Assembly (NCBI GenBank): GCA_910586585.1 | Contig: CAJUKA010000015.1 | Coordinates: 10,536 to 74,535 of the forward strand | Length of the DNA: 64,000 nucleotides | Reading direction: 5' to 3' | Source: an uncultured Lachnospiraceae bacterium | GTDB taxonomy: Bacteria > Bacillota > Clostridia > Lachnospirales > Lachnospiraceae | Shown: positions 17,434-26,364 of the stretch, piece after piece | Layout of the letters: the number at the start of each line of letters is the position of its first letter | How positions within the stretch are numbered: the stretch's first letter is position 1 | Translations under genes and position numbers: made by a program | The notes under the pieces: generated by a model | Told to the model about the DNA's origin: nothing | Databases searched by the model: none | The model's input: the letters and a program-made list of their open reading frames with translations, nothing else

Positions 17434-18501
17434 ATGAAAAAGCTTCCAGTTAGTGTATGTATCATAGCAAAAAACGAAGAAAAACACATAGAGGAATGCC
17501 TGAAAAGACTAATGCCATATGGTTTTGAGATTATTGTCACAGATACGGGGTCAACTGACAGAACCGTTGAAATTGCAAAAAAGTATACAGATAATGTATA
17601 TTTTTTTGAGTGGGTGAATGATTTTAGCGCAGCGAGAAATTTCTGTGCGGAGAAAGCATCAAACAACTGGATTCTTGTACTAGACTGTGATGAATATGTA
17701 AATAGTATTGATGTGGCGGGAATGCGTATAGGAATGCAGAAATTTGTGCGTATGCTTGGCGAAATCAGAATAAAAAGCATCACGCAGAACAGGGGTGAGA
17801 CAGTTTTTGTGCCAGCGGATGTAAGCCGTTTTTACAACAAAAATTTTTATTATTTTCATTCCCCGATTCATGAACAATTGCGTCCAAAGGATCAAAGCAA
17901 ATGGGACGATCCGGTAGAATGCTTTATGCTTCCTATGGAAGTAATTCACCACGGATACAATTTGTCTCCTGATGAAATGCTTGAAAAGCAGAAAAGAAAT
18001 TTGGAATTATTGTATAAAGGATTAGAAGAAAGTCCGGACAATGAATATTTTTATTTTCAGGCGGGTCAGTCAGAATTTATGCGGGGCGATATTCAGAAGG
18101 CGATAGAGCTTTATGAAAAAGGACTGACGCTTGGCGAGTCAACGGAATGTGAATATGTGCGGCTGATGATAATGTCCCTTGCAAAAGGGTATGTGAAAAC
18201 AAAAAGATATGCAGAGGCTGTAGCATTAATGGAGCATTACGCGCCAGAATGTCCCTATGCCCGATTTGCGTTTACACATGCCAATGTGCTGCTTGACTGT
18301 GGAAATCAGTTAAAGGCGCTTTTGCTGTATATTAAAGCGACTGCAATGCCCGATTCCGATACGCTTGGAATCAATCTGGGACATTGTTATGAAAGCATTA
18401 TAAAATTGTATACAGAGATGGGAAATGTGGAGATGGCAGCACTTTTCAAAGAGCGATATGAGGAGTGCCTGAGAGAAAATGAACGCGTAGTAAACAGTTA
18501 G
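17434..18501 (+). CDS. Family 2 glycosyltransferase with TPR-like tail, paralogue C
   Basis: 355 residues with the same architecture: MKKLPVSVCIIAKNEEKHIEECLKRLMPYGFEI, VTDTGSTDRT, DFSAARNFCA, LDCDEYV, then repeats with YFQAGQSEFMRGDIQKAIELYEKGL. ATG 17434 gives an N-terminus aligned with its paralogues. The ATG at 17422 lies one base from the GGAG of the ribosome site and is less likely. It lies 34 bases after paralogue B and is a recent tandem duplicate cotranscribed with it. Confidence 0.85.
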   Translation: MKKLPVSVCIIAKNEEKHIEECLKRLMPYGFEIIVTDTGSTDRTVEIAKKYTDNVYFFEWVNDFSAARNFCAEKASNNWILVLDCDEYVNSIDVAGMRIGMQKFVRMLGEIRIKSITQNRGETVFVPADVSRFYNKNFYYFHSPIHEQLRPKDQSKWDDPVECFMLPMEVIHHGYNLSPDEMLEKQKRNLELLYKGLEESPDNEYFYFQAGQSEFMRGDIQKAIELYEKGLTLGESTECEYVRLMIMSLAKGYVKTKRYAEAVALMEHYAPECPYARFAFTHANVLLDCGNQLKALLLYIKATAMPDSDTLGINLGHCYESIIKLYTEMGNVEMAALFKERYEECLRENERVVNS

Positions 18502-18511
18502 AGAATTGCCC

Positions 18512-18679
18512 AAGGGCGTCGAAGGGCCGAAGCCTTAAGAGCCGTCGCGCAGCGACTAAGAGAAGGCACAAAGACGCAGGAGAATAATTTTCATGAGAAA
18601 AAATGCGAATGAAAATTAATCTCGTAAGAAGGGCGTCGAAGAGCCGAAGACTTAAGAGCCGTCGCGCAGCGACTAAGAA
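18512..18679. repeat. Direct repeat pair flanking a hairpin
   Basis: A 51-base unit at 18512-18562 recurs at 18629-18679 with about three mismatches. Each unit contains the small hairpin GTCGC-GCA-GCGAC. Between them ATTTTCAT and ATGAAAAT form another dyad. The second unit ends at the ribosome site of ddh. The unit is GC-richer than its surroundings, which suggests an interspersed repeat. Confidence 0.7.
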
Positions 18680-18697
18680 TAGGAGGTATGGGATTAG

Positions 18698-19681
18698 ATG
18701 ATTCGAATTGGCATTATGGGATATGGAAATCTTGGCAGAGGGATTGAGTGTGCCATAAAACAAAATCCAGATATGGAGTTAAAGGCCGTATTTACGCGCC
18801 GCGACCCCGAAACAGTTCAGATATTGACAGACAACGTTCCAGTTTATCGTGCAGCAGATGCCATAAACAGGAAAGACGAGATTGACGTATTGATTCTTTG
18901 CGGAGGAAGTGCGACAGACCTTCCAGAACAGACAAAAGAATATGCGAAGTATTTTAATGTTGTAGACAGCTTTGATACACATGCAAAAATACCAGAACAT
19001 TTTGACAATGTGAATAAATCAGCCGTAGAAAGCGATCATATCGCAGTGATATCAGTGGGATGGGACCCAGGAATGTTTTCACTTAACCGCCTGTATGCAA
19101 ATGCAATTCTCCCAAGTGGCAATGACTACACATTCTGGGGAAAAGGCGTAAGCCAAGGCCATTCCGATGCGATCAGAAGAGTCGAGGGTGTTCAGGATGG
19201 CAAACAGTATACCATTCCAGTAGAGAAGGCGCTTGCGTCTGTCAGAAATGGAGAGAATCCCCAATTATCTGTTCGGGAAAAGCATACAAGGGAATGCTTT
19301 GTAGTGCCAAAACCAGGGGCAGATTTGGATAAAATAACAAAAGAGATTCAGGAAATGCCCAATTATTTTGCAGATTATGATACGACAGTGCACTTTATTA
19401 CACAGGAGGAGCTTGACAGAAATCATGGCGGTATTCCACACGGAGGTTTTGTGATTCGCAGTGGAAAAACAGGCTGGAACGAAGAAAACAGCCATGTGAT
19501 TGAATATAGCCTGAAGCTGGATTCCAATCCGGAATTTACAGCGTCAGTTATCGCAGCTTATGCAAGAGCAGCATTTCGCATGAAAGCCGACGGTTTGAAA
19601 GGCTGCAAGACCGTATTTGATATTGCGCCTGCATATCTTTGTGCTATGAGCAATGAACAATTAAGAGCACAAATGTTATAA
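18698..19681 (+). CDS. ddh: meso-Diaminopimelate dehydrogenase
   Basis: Catalyses reversible NADPH-dependent reductive amination of tetrahydrodipicolinate to meso-DAP, a one-step route to the peptidoglycan cross-linking residue and lysine. The 327-residue protein has the Rossmann start MIRIGIMGYGNLGRGIE, the family segment VFTRRDPE, and substrate-pocket motifs SVGWDPGMFSLNRLYA, FWGKGVSQGHSDAIRR and HGGFVIRSG. Full length for the family. Start 18698 follows AGGAGG at 18681-18686; an overlapping ATG at 18688 is out of frame. Monocistronic, with a terminator after it. Confidence 0.95.
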   Translation: MIRIGIMGYGNLGRGIECAIKQNPDMELKAVFTRRDPETVQILTDNVPVYRAADAINRKDEIDVLILCGGSATDLPEQTKEYAKYFNVVDSFDTHAKIPEHFDNVNKSAVESDHIAVISVGWDPGMFSLNRLYANAILPSGNDYTFWGKGVSQGHSDAIRRVEGVQDGKQYTIPVEKALASVRNGENPQLSVREKHTRECFVVPKPGADLDKITKEIQEMPNYFADYDTTVHFITQEELDRNHGGIPHGGFVIRSGKTGWNEENSHVIEYSLKLDSNPEFTASVIAAYARAAFRMKADGLKGCKTVFDIAPAYLCAMSNEQLRAQML

Positions 19682-19695
19682 TAATATTTATGATG

Positions 19696-19731
19696 CCCTC
19701 GATTTATTTTTATATAGAATCGGGGGTTTTT
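19696..19731 (+). terminator. Rho-independent terminator after ddh
   Basis: A 9-bp stem (19696-19704 with 19718-19726, one wobble pair) followed by TTTTT. Confidence 0.85.
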
Positions 19732-19793
19732 GCTTGCCTGTATTTTCCAAAAGTGATAAAGTGATAAGAAACTGAAAGGAAAGAGAACAATTG

Positions 19794-20894
19794 ATGTATA
19801 ACGAACAGGACTTAGTAAGAATTGCCAAAAGAGAAAATAATACAAAACGAACGTATTTAGTTGCCAATCGGTTTCAAGGAAAGTATATTGCAGTAAAGCC
19901 TTTTCAGGCACTAGAGATGTTTCGGGCGCTTGCCGATATTGTAAAAGATCGGTATAGCCATGAAAAACTGCTGCTGATTGGTTTTGCAGAGGCGGCGACA
20001 GCAGTGGGGGCAGCGGTAGCAATAGCGCTGAAAACAGCTTATATTCAGACAACAAGAGAGCAGATTCCAGATGTAGAGTACTTGTATTTTCTGGAGGAAC
20101 ACAGCCACGCAAAAGAACAGAAGCTTGTTAAAGATGATATGGATTCTATCATTGGAGAGATTGATAGAATTCTCTTTATTGAAGATGAACTGACAACAGG
20201 CAATACAATATTAAATATTGTTAATTTGATACAAAAACAGTATTCTAATAAAATTCAGTTTTCAGTGGCGTCTTTGCTGAATGGAATGGAAGACACGGCA
20301 CTGACTACATTTCGGGACAGGAATATCGATCTATTTTGGCTTGCAAAAATAAATCTGGTACCATATGCAGCAGAAGCTGCATCTTACAAGACAGATGGTA
20401 CAATTGTATTGGCGGATAGTGAACGTACTCCTTCCCAGGTACAATATATCAAAATAAATAAGATGCCAGATACAAGGCGGCTTGTGGACGCAGTTTCGTA
20501 TGCGGATTCGTGTGAAAAGCTGTACCAAGATATTGCAGCACAGGTAGATTTAAAGGGCAGGGATCAAATTCTTGTTCTTGGAACGGAAGAGTTCATGTAC
20601 CCAGCCCTTTTTGTCGCAGAAAGAATAGAAGCACAGGGAAAAACAGTCCAGTTTCATGCGACGGCAAGAATGCCAGTTGTAGTGAGCAGGGAAGAACACT
20701 ATCCATTTCATATCCGGTATGAGCTTATAAGCTTATATGATAACAGCAGAACAACATATCTTTACGATGTGGGGCAATATGACAAAGTTATTGTAATCAC
20801 AGATGCGAAAACGGATATGGCGGAAGGTACAGCGACACTGCTCAACGCACTGTCATTGGCTGGAAATGAAAATATTGTATTGGTATCGCAATAA
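19794..20894 (+). CDS. Phosphoribosyltransferase with TRSP-type C-terminal domain
   Basis: 366 residues. The N-terminal half is an orotate-PRTase-like fold with the PRPP-binding segment LFIEDELTTGNTILNIV (a form of the DDxxTTG motif). The C-terminal part (about 230-366: LVLGTEEFMYPALFVAERIEAQG, ATARMPVV, RYELISLYDNSRTTYLYDV, VIVITDA) fits the TRSP domain that accompanies this PRTase. These genes occur with StiP/PELOTA proteins in the tellurium-resistance-associated operons proposed to make a nucleoside-like metabolite. Start: ATG 19794 with AAGGAAAGAG upstream; an adjacent TTG at 19791 is possible. No ter genes are visible in the window. Confidence 0.8.
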   Translation: MYNEQDLVRIAKRENNTKRTYLVANRFQGKYIAVKPFQALEMFRALADIVKDRYSHEKLLLIGFAEAATAVGAAVAIALKTAYIQTTREQIPDVEYLYFLEEHSHAKEQKLVKDDMDSIIGEIDRILFIEDELTTGNTILNIVNLIQKQYSNKIQFSVASLLNGMEDTALTTFRDRNIDLFWLAKINLVPYAAEAASYKTDGTIVLADSERTPSQVQYIKINKMPDTRRLVDAVSYADSCEKLYQDIAAQVDLKGRDQILVLGTEEFMYPALFVAERIEAQGKTVQFHATARMPVVVSREEHYPFHIRYELISLYDNSRTTYLYDVGQYDKVIVITDAKTDMAEGTATLLNALSLAGNENIVLVSQ

Positions 20895-20955
20895 AGTCAA
20901 ACTGCGTTTTTTAGTGCTATATGGGTCACTAGAGGCGGTGGAATGGAGATTAATT

Positions 20956-22050
20956 ATGAGGAGTTCATATAAGGAAGAAGATGTGATATTTCTTTTAAAG
21001 GATATCACAGGACTTGTGAAGCCACAGTCCGCCAAAGAACGTGAACGGCTGATACAAGCAGGAAAACACTATAGTGAAATGCTGCCAATTGAGTATGTGC
21101 CATCACAAAAGTATATGGAAGTTTATAGTCAGGTTCTTGAGCGCTATTCAAAACCAACGGCGTTAGCAATAGGCAGGCTCTGTGATAAATTGATACAGAC
21201 AAAAGGGGAAAATTTTGTTTTGGTTTCGCTTGCAAGAGCTGGTACACCAATAGGTATCCTGGTAAAACACTATATACAATGGAAATATCATATAGATGTG
21301 CTGCATTATTCCATTTCTATTATAAAAGGAAGAGGAATTGATAAGAATGCAATGAACTACTTATTGGAACGACATAAACCACAGGAACTTCTTTTTGTGG
21401 ATGGCTGGACAGGAAAAGGAGCAATTCTGAATGAACTGAAAAAGGCAGTAAAGGCTTATGAGGGTGTTTCGTCTGATATTGCGGTCGTTGCAGACCCAGC
21501 CAATATCACGACGCTATGTGGAACACATGAGGATATTGTGATTCCTAGTTCCTGCCTGAATTGTACGGTGTCTGGTCTTGTCAGCAGAACCTTTTTGAGA
21601 GAGGATATTATAGGCTCGCACGATTTTCATGGAGCAGTTTATTATGGAGAGCTTGCGGAGGCGGATTTATCTTATGAATTTATTGATGCAATAGAACATT
21701 GTTTTGAGAGGGATTCCGCGCAGAAGGATAAGGTCTGGGAAACGACGGTGGATGGATGCGGTGCAGATGAGGCTGCCCAGATTGCAGAAGCATTTCAGGT
21801 AAAGGATGTGGGCCTTGTCAAACCTGGAATCGGTGAGACGACACGCGTGCTGCTAAGAAGGGTTCCGTGGAAAATATTGATTGATAAGCGGTATGAGAAA
21901 AGCTTGGAAGTCGAACATATACAAAGGCTTGCAGCAGAAAAGAATGTGACAGTTGAGTATTGTACACTAAAAAATTATAAATGCTGCGGAATTATAGAAG
22001 GAGGCGGTACAGATGTTGTTTGGCAAAAAAATACAAAAGAAAATATATGA
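20956..22050 (+). CDS. StiP-type cysteine protease/PRTase with PELOTA-like domain
   Basis: 364 residues. The N-terminal about 270 residues fit the StiP/PRTase_1 family (VSLARAGTPIGILVKHYI, HYSISIIKGRGID, LLFVDGWTGKGAI, SGLVSRTFLREDIIGSHDFHGAVYYGEL). The C-terminus (about 285-350: VGLVKPGIGETTRVLLRRVPWKILID) fits the small PELOTA-like RNA-binding domain. It is the partner of the preceding PRTase-TRSP gene. ATG 20956 is taken as the start, after GGAG; the frame is open further upstream inside the previous gene but lacks a ribosome site. Biochemical role not established. Confidence 0.8.
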   Translation: MRSSYKEEDVIFLLKDITGLVKPQSAKERERLIQAGKHYSEMLPIEYVPSQKYMEVYSQVLERYSKPTALAIGRLCDKLIQTKGENFVLVSLARAGTPIGILVKHYIQWKYHIDVLHYSISIIKGRGIDKNAMNYLLERHKPQELLFVDGWTGKGAILNELKKAVKAYEGVSSDIAVVADPANITTLCGTHEDIVIPSSCLNCTVSGLVSRTFLREDIIGSHDFHGAVYYGELAEADLSYEFIDAIEHCFERDSAQKDKVWETTVDGCGADEAAQIAEAFQVKDVGLVKPGIGETTRVLLRRVPWKILIDKRYEKSLEVEHIQRLAAEKNVTVEYCTLKNYKCCGIIEGGGTDVVWQKNTKENI

Positions 22051-22225
22051 TAAAGAAAAGGAACAGCCAATCCTGCGCTGCAGTATCTGTACAGGTGAAC
22101 AGGTTGCGGGTTTTAAGGATATTAGTACAGGAAGATTTGAGGAAATAATGTTGATTCGAAATGAACAGGATTTGGCTGATTTTATGAAAATGTATGGTAT
22201 CACTACCATTACAAAGGAATACTAG
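22013..22225 (+). CDS. Small conserved protein of the StiP operon (70 aa), function unknown
   Basis: Overlaps the end of the StiP gene by 38 bases in another frame and has a strong ribosome site (GAAGGAGG about 8 bases upstream), which supports expression by coupling. Basic N-terminus, a CSICTG Cys-x-x-Cys and the hydrophilic segment EEIMLIRNEQDLADFMKMYGI. One Cys pair only, so a metal site would need a dimer. I do not recognise a function. Confidence 0.65.
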   Translation: MLFGKKIQKKIYDKEKEQPILRCSICTGEQVAGFKDISTGRFEEIMLIRNEQDLADFMKMYGITTITKEY

Positions 22226-22288
22226 CGTGAAAAGAAATTAGAACTTCTAAGTTTCACGCAGGAGAATGCCTGAAAAGCGGCATTCTCC
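22225..22288 (+). terminator. Tandem hairpins after the StiP operon
   Basis: GCGTGAAA (22225-22232) pairs with TTTCACGC (22252-22259), and GGAGAATGCC (22261-22270) pairs perfectly with GGCATTCTCC (22279-22288). No T-run, so it may be a weak terminator or processing element. Confidence 0.5.
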
Positions 22289-22331
22289 GCACCGATTTGA
22301 GTCACAGAAAAGCTGTGGTATGGAGGTTAAT

Positions 22332-23363
22332 ATGCTGTATTTTGAAAATGATTATTGCGAAGGAGCACATGATGCAATTTTGCAGAGGTTAATGGAAACT
22401 AATATGGAAAAGATGCCAGGCTACGGCGAGGACAAATACTGTGCATCTGCAAAAGAGAAAATTAGGGCTGCTTGTGGATGCCCGGAAGCAGATATTTATT
22501 TTCTTGTCGGGGGAACACAGACGAATGCGGTAGTGATTCATTCGATGTTAAAACGATATGAAGGAGTGCTTTCTGCAATTACGGGACATATCAATGCGCA
22601 TGAAGCAGGAGCAGTTGAGGCGACAGGACATAAAGTTTTAGGGCTGCCGCACTACAATGGAAAACTGTCTGCACAAAACATCAAAAATTATTTGCAGACA
22701 TTTTATGGTGATGCAAATCAGGAACATATGGTATTTCCGGGTATGGTGTATATTTCCCACCCTACAGAGTATGGAACGCTGTATTCGAAAAAAGAGTTGG
22801 AAGAAATCGCGGCTGTATGCCACCAATACCATATTCCGTTGTTTCTTGATGGTGCAAGATTAGGGTATGGAATTGCAAGTGCGGCTTCGGATGCCACATT
22901 AACGGATATAGCCCGCTGTGTGGACGTTTTTTATATTGGAGGAACCAAAGTAGGAGCATTGTGCGGTGAAGCAGTTGTGTTTCCGCAAAAGGCACCAAGA
23001 CATTTTCTGACAATGGTGAAGCAGCAAGGGGCGCTTCTGGCAAAAGGGCGGTTGTTAGGAATACAGTTTGATACGCTTTTTACAGATGATTTATATTTGA
23101 AAATTAGTAAAAATGCGATTCGGACAGCAGACAGATTAAAGGCAGTGTTGATAGAACAGGGGTATCAGTTTTTGTTGAACTCTCCAACCAATCAGATATT
23201 TGTAATATTAGAAAATGAAAAGATGAAACAGCTTGCACAACACGTAACATTTAGTTTTTGGGAAAAATATGATGAAACGCATACCGTTGTGCGCTTTGCA
23301 ACAAGCTGGGCAACAAAAATGGAAGAAGTAGATGCACTGGCTGCGCTGCTTTTGGAAAGCTAA
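22332..23363 (+). CDS. Low-specificity L-threonine aldolase family
   Basis: A PLP-dependent fold-type I enzyme cleaving threonine/allo-threonine to glycine and acetaldehyde. 343 residues: NDYCEGAHDAIL at the N-terminus, TQTNAVV, HINAHEAGAVE, FLDGARLGYG (the Asp and Arg of the cofactor site) and DVFYIGGTKVGALCGEAVVF with the Schiff-base lysine. ATG 22332 follows TGGAGGTTAAT; an in-frame upstream ATG at 22266 would include the tandem hairpin and is rejected. Single gene. Confidence 0.88.
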   Translation: MLYFENDYCEGAHDAILQRLMETNMEKMPGYGEDKYCASAKEKIRAACGCPEADIYFLVGGTQTNAVVIHSMLKRYEGVLSAITGHINAHEAGAVEATGHKVLGLPHYNGKLSAQNIKNYLQTFYGDANQEHMVFPGMVYISHPTEYGTLYSKKELEEIAAVCHQYHIPLFLDGARLGYGIASAASDATLTDIARCVDVFYIGGTKVGALCGEAVVFPQKAPRHFLTMVKQQGALLAKGRLLGIQFDTLFTDDLYLKISKNAIRTADRLKAVLIEQGYQFLLNSPTNQIFVILENEKMKQLAQHVTFSFWEKYDETHTVVRFATSWATKMEEVDALAALLLES

Positions 23364-23563
23364 AGTACTTATAAGCAGTTGACATATTGGCGCATTCCTA
23401 ACAATAAAAAGGTACAGATATTTGTAATAAATTCAAGGTATTTTGCGAATAATGTTTTTAGTATATGTTAATTTCATTAATTAGAGTTCATGCTAATTGT
23501 CCATGTCGGATCCGTTTACTGCGATCAAGGCATGTTTGAGATGTATGCGGTATGGAGGTTCAT

Positions 23564-24139
23564 ATGAAAAAAGATTATAGTAAGCTTTGGGTGTTGTTTA
23601 AGTCAATGTTTGTACTGAGTGCCTGTACTTTTGGCGGCGGATTTGTGATTGTATCATTGATGAAAAAAAGATATGTTGAGGAGCTGAAATGGTTAGAAGA
23701 GGACGAGATGCTTGATGTGACTGCAATTACGCAGTCAGCGCCAGGACCGCTGCCGGTTAATGCTTCTGTGATTATTGGTTATAGAATGGCAGGAATTCTC
23801 GGCTCTTTGACAGCTATATTGGGAACCATTCTTCCACCAATGATTATTATTTCGATTATTTCATTATTTTATAATCAGTTCCGAACGAACCCGTACATTG
23901 CGACGGCGTTGCAGGTGATGCGTGCGGGGGTTGCAGCAGTTATCTTTGATGTTGTGATTAATCTGGCAGGAAATGTGCTAAAAACAAAAAGAATATTGTA
24001 TATTTCAATGATGATTGTAGCGTTTGTAGCAACTTATTTTTTGGATGTCAGCGCAATGATAATTATTTTGACCTGTCTTGCGATTGGGCTGATAGATTTG
24101 GCAATGACGCTGAAGAAAAAGAAAGGGGAGGCAGCATAA
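23564..24139 (+). CDS. Chromate transporter, half-size subunit 1
   Basis: 191 residues with about five or six hydrophobic segments and the CHR-family motifs FGGGFVIVSLMK and AITQSAPGPLPVNASVIIGYRMAG. Half-size CHR proteins work as pairs, here with the next gene, to export chromate by family assignment; the natural substrate may differ. ATG 23564 follows GGAGG; the upstream in-frame ATG at 23552 overlaps that ribosome site. Confidence 0.88.
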   Translation: MKKDYSKLWVLFKSMFVLSACTFGGGFVIVSLMKKRYVEELKWLEEDEMLDVTAITQSAPGPLPVNASVIIGYRMAGILGSLTAILGTILPPMIIISIISLFYNQFRTNPYIATALQVMRAGVAAVIFDVVINLAGNVLKTKRILYISMMIVAFVATYFLDVSAMIIILTCLAIGLIDLAMTLKKKKGEAA

Positions 24140-24712
24140 ATGTTATTATTGAAATTGTTTTTTGCTTTTATGCAGGTTGGCTTATTCAGTGTAGGCGGCG
24201 GTTATGCTGCAATTCCATTGATTCAGGAGCAGATTGTAAATATTCATAAACTAATGACTCTAGAGGAATTTTCGGATTTGATTACAGTGGCAGAAATGAC
24301 GCCAGGACCGATTTCTATTAATTCGGCAACGTTTGTAGGAATGCGTATATCTGAAATTCCGGGTGTGCTAATCTGTACGATTGGCTGTATCATTCCATCA
24401 TTTTGCATTTGTTTGCTTTTGGCACATTTTTACTATAAATATCGTACAGTAAGCGGTGTTCAGGTAGTTTTAGGCTCGCTCAGGCCGGCGGTGGTAGCAT
24501 TGATTGGTTCAGCAGGCGCGTCGATTTTGATGCTGGGGCTGTTTCAGGCAGAGCTGGGAGATATTGTCTGGGGCAATATCAGAATTGTAGAACTTGTAAT
24601 TTTTGCAGCAGCGTTATGGATACTTAGAAAATTTAAAACAAATGCAATCACAATTATATTTGGAAGCGGTGTTGTGGGCACAGCCGCTTATTTCCTGATG
24701 GGAGCAATATGA
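24140..24712 (+). CDS. Chromate transporter, half-size subunit 2
   Basis: 190-residue membrane protein starting immediately after the stop of subunit 1, so translation is coupled. CHR motifs SVGGGYAAIPLIQEQIV and TVAEMTPGPISINSATFVGMRI correspond to those of the partner. The two halves are expected to insert in opposite topologies and form the functional transporter. Confidence 0.88.
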   Translation: MLLLKLFFAFMQVGLFSVGGGYAAIPLIQEQIVNIHKLMTLEEFSDLITVAEMTPGPISINSATFVGMRISEIPGVLICTIGCIIPSFCICLLLAHFYYKYRTVSGVQVVLGSLRPAVVALIGSAGASILMLGLFQAELGDIVWGNIRIVELVIFAAALWILRKFKTNAITIIFGSGVVGTAAYFLMGAI

Positions 24713-24714
24713 GG

Positions 24715-24897
24715 TAACAGTTCAGCCATGCAAAAATGAATATACAAAGTGCTGTTGGGAGCTTGCTCACATAAGGCACTTTGTATATTCATTTTTATAG
24801 GGCGGACGCCCGACATTCATAAGTTGTCGGAAGTTGCCTAAATAAATTGTCAGATTGTGCCAACCGACAATTTATGAATGATGGCTGAACTGTTACA
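24715..24897. repeat. Nested inverted-repeat element (about 183 bp)
   Basis: Outer arms GTAACAGTTCAGCCAT (24715-24730) and ATGGCTGAACTGTTAC (24882-24897) are perfect 16-bp inverted repeats. Inside lie the 21-bp terminator stem and a 17-bp stem (CATTCATAAGTTGTCGG with CCGACAATTTATGAATG, one wobble). The right arm plus AAT is found again in the leader of flagellin 3. It looks like a MITE or a composite intergenic repeat. Flanks show AATATGAG/AATATAGG, not a clean duplication. Confidence 0.65.
24732..24796 (+). terminator. Terminator hairpin after the chromate transporter
   Basis: A perfect 21-bp stem (24732-24752 with 24776-24796) whose right arm ends in TTTTT. Confidence 0.85.
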
Positions 24898-24943
24898 ATA
24901 TAGGTGTTTCAATGAATATAGAACAAAAGAGGAGAAGATATAA

Positions 24944-26293
24944 ATGTCACAACATTCAAAAGCGAACTTGACAACACAGCCGCCAGCGCGAAGCTTATTT
25001 TTCTTTGCGCTGCCGATGATTATAGGAAATCTTTTCCAACAATTCTACAATATGGCAGATTCTATCATTGTAGGAAATCTGGTGGGCGAAGATGCACTGG
25101 CAGCAGTGGGAGCGTCTTATTCTTTTACAACCGTTTTTATTATGATTGCTATTGGCGGAGGGATTGGAGCGTCTGTACTTACAAGTCAATATTTAGGAGC
25201 AGAGCATTACAAGGAAATGAAAAGTTCTGCGTATACGTTTCTGATTTCTTTTGCTGTATTTAGTACACTCTTGGCAGTGATAGGGTTTTTTATCAATCCA
25301 ATGGTTCTCATGCTTTTAAAGACGCCGGATAATATTATGGAAGATGCAGTTTTATATTTGCAGATTTATTTCGCTGGTCTTCTGTTTATGTTTATGTATA
25401 ACATTTTGTCGGCAAATTTCAATGCACTTGGAAAATCAAAAATACCATTGTACTTGCTGATTTTTTCTTCTATATTAAATATTTTTATGGATTTGTGGAT
25501 GGTTGGAGGTTTAAACCTTGGCGTTGCGGGAGCTGCCATTGCAACCGTTATTGCACAGGGAATCGCAGCAGTTATTTCGTTTGTTATTTTAATGCGAATG
25601 TTGTCAACGTACAAAGTAGAAGAAAAAGTCAAGCGTTTCCGCGGCGATATGTTTGTTACAGGAGTAAAAATCGCAATTCCATCCATTATACAACAGTCAA
25701 TTGTGAGTATTGGTATGCTGCTGACCCAATCAGCGGTCAATCAGTTTGGCTCATCTGCACTTGCGGGATATTCGGCTGGCATAAGGCTTGAGTCGCTCTG
25801 CATTGTGCCAATGATTGCTACAGGAAACGCAATGTCAACTTTTACAGCCCAAAATCTTGGCGCTGGAAAACCAGAGCGTGTCCATCAGGGGTATCATGTA
25901 GCATATGGCATTATTATAGCTTTTGGCGTGTTTCTCATTGCGGTTTCACAGCTTTTCTACAAACCGATTCTGTCAGTCTTTGTGGAGCAGGGAGAATCAG
26001 CAGTAGCATTTGAGACAGGCACCTCCTATTTCCGATTTATTGGATTATTCTTTTCCTTTTTGGGATTTAAGGCAATAACAGATGGGATACTTAGAGGTGC
26101 AGGAGATATCAAGGTGTATATGCTTGCGAACCTTATCAATCTGACAATTCGCGTTGCGGTGGCACAGTTGTGTTCGCCGATATGGGGAATCCAATTGATA
26201 TGGTATGCAGTTCCGATGGGATGGGCGGCAAATTATTTAATTTCATATTTTTGGTATCGTACAGGAAACTGGAAGAAAAAGAATCTATTGTAA
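24944..26293 (+). CDS. MATE-family multidrug/Na+ efflux protein
   Basis: 449 residues with about twelve membrane segments in two related halves. The N-terminal motif LFFFALPMIIGNLFQQFYNMADSIIVGNLVGEDALAAVGASY is the MatE signature, repeated in the second half (AIPSIIQQSIVSIGMLLTQSAVNQFGSSALAGYSAGIRLESL). Members export drugs or metabolites using Na+ or H+. The substrate is not predictable. Ribosome site AGAGGAGA before ATG 24944. Own terminator at 26319. Confidence 0.92.
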   Translation: MSQHSKANLTTQPPARSLFFFALPMIIGNLFQQFYNMADSIIVGNLVGEDALAAVGASYSFTTVFIMIAIGGGIGASVLTSQYLGAEHYKEMKSSAYTFLISFAVFSTLLAVIGFFINPMVLMLLKTPDNIMEDAVLYLQIYFAGLLFMFMYNILSANFNALGKSKIPLYLLIFSSILNIFMDLWMVGGLNLGVAGAAIATVIAQGIAAVISFVILMRMLSTYKVEEKVKRFRGDMFVTGVKIAIPSIIQQSIVSIGMLLTQSAVNQFGSSALAGYSAGIRLESLCIVPMIATGNAMSTFTAQNLGAGKPERVHQGYHVAYGIIIAFGVFLIAVSQLFYKPILSVFVEQGESAVAFETGTSYFRFIGLFFSFLGFKAITDGILRGAGDIKVYMLANLINLTIRVAVAQLCSPIWGIQLIWYAVPMGWAANYLISYFWYRTGNWKKKNLL

Positions 26294-26318
26294 ACGAGAG
26301 AATATTGTAAAAATAGAA

Positions 26319-26358
26319 ACAGGTGTTTGGAAAATTCGTCAAACACCTGTGTTTTTTT
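26319..26358. terminator. Terminator between MATE gene and invertible segment
   Basis: An 11-bp stem (26319-26329 with 26340-26350) followed by seven T. On the other strand an A/T-rich tail also follows the stem, so it may stop transcription in both directions. In particular it may stop transcription leaving the invertible segment when flipped. Confidence 0.85.
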
Positions 26359-26364
26359 GCAGTT

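Noticed and set aside
23377..23410. TTGACA near 23377 as promoter of the chromate transporter
   Set aside because: The hexamer at 17 bases is CAATAA, a poor -10; not strong enough to list.
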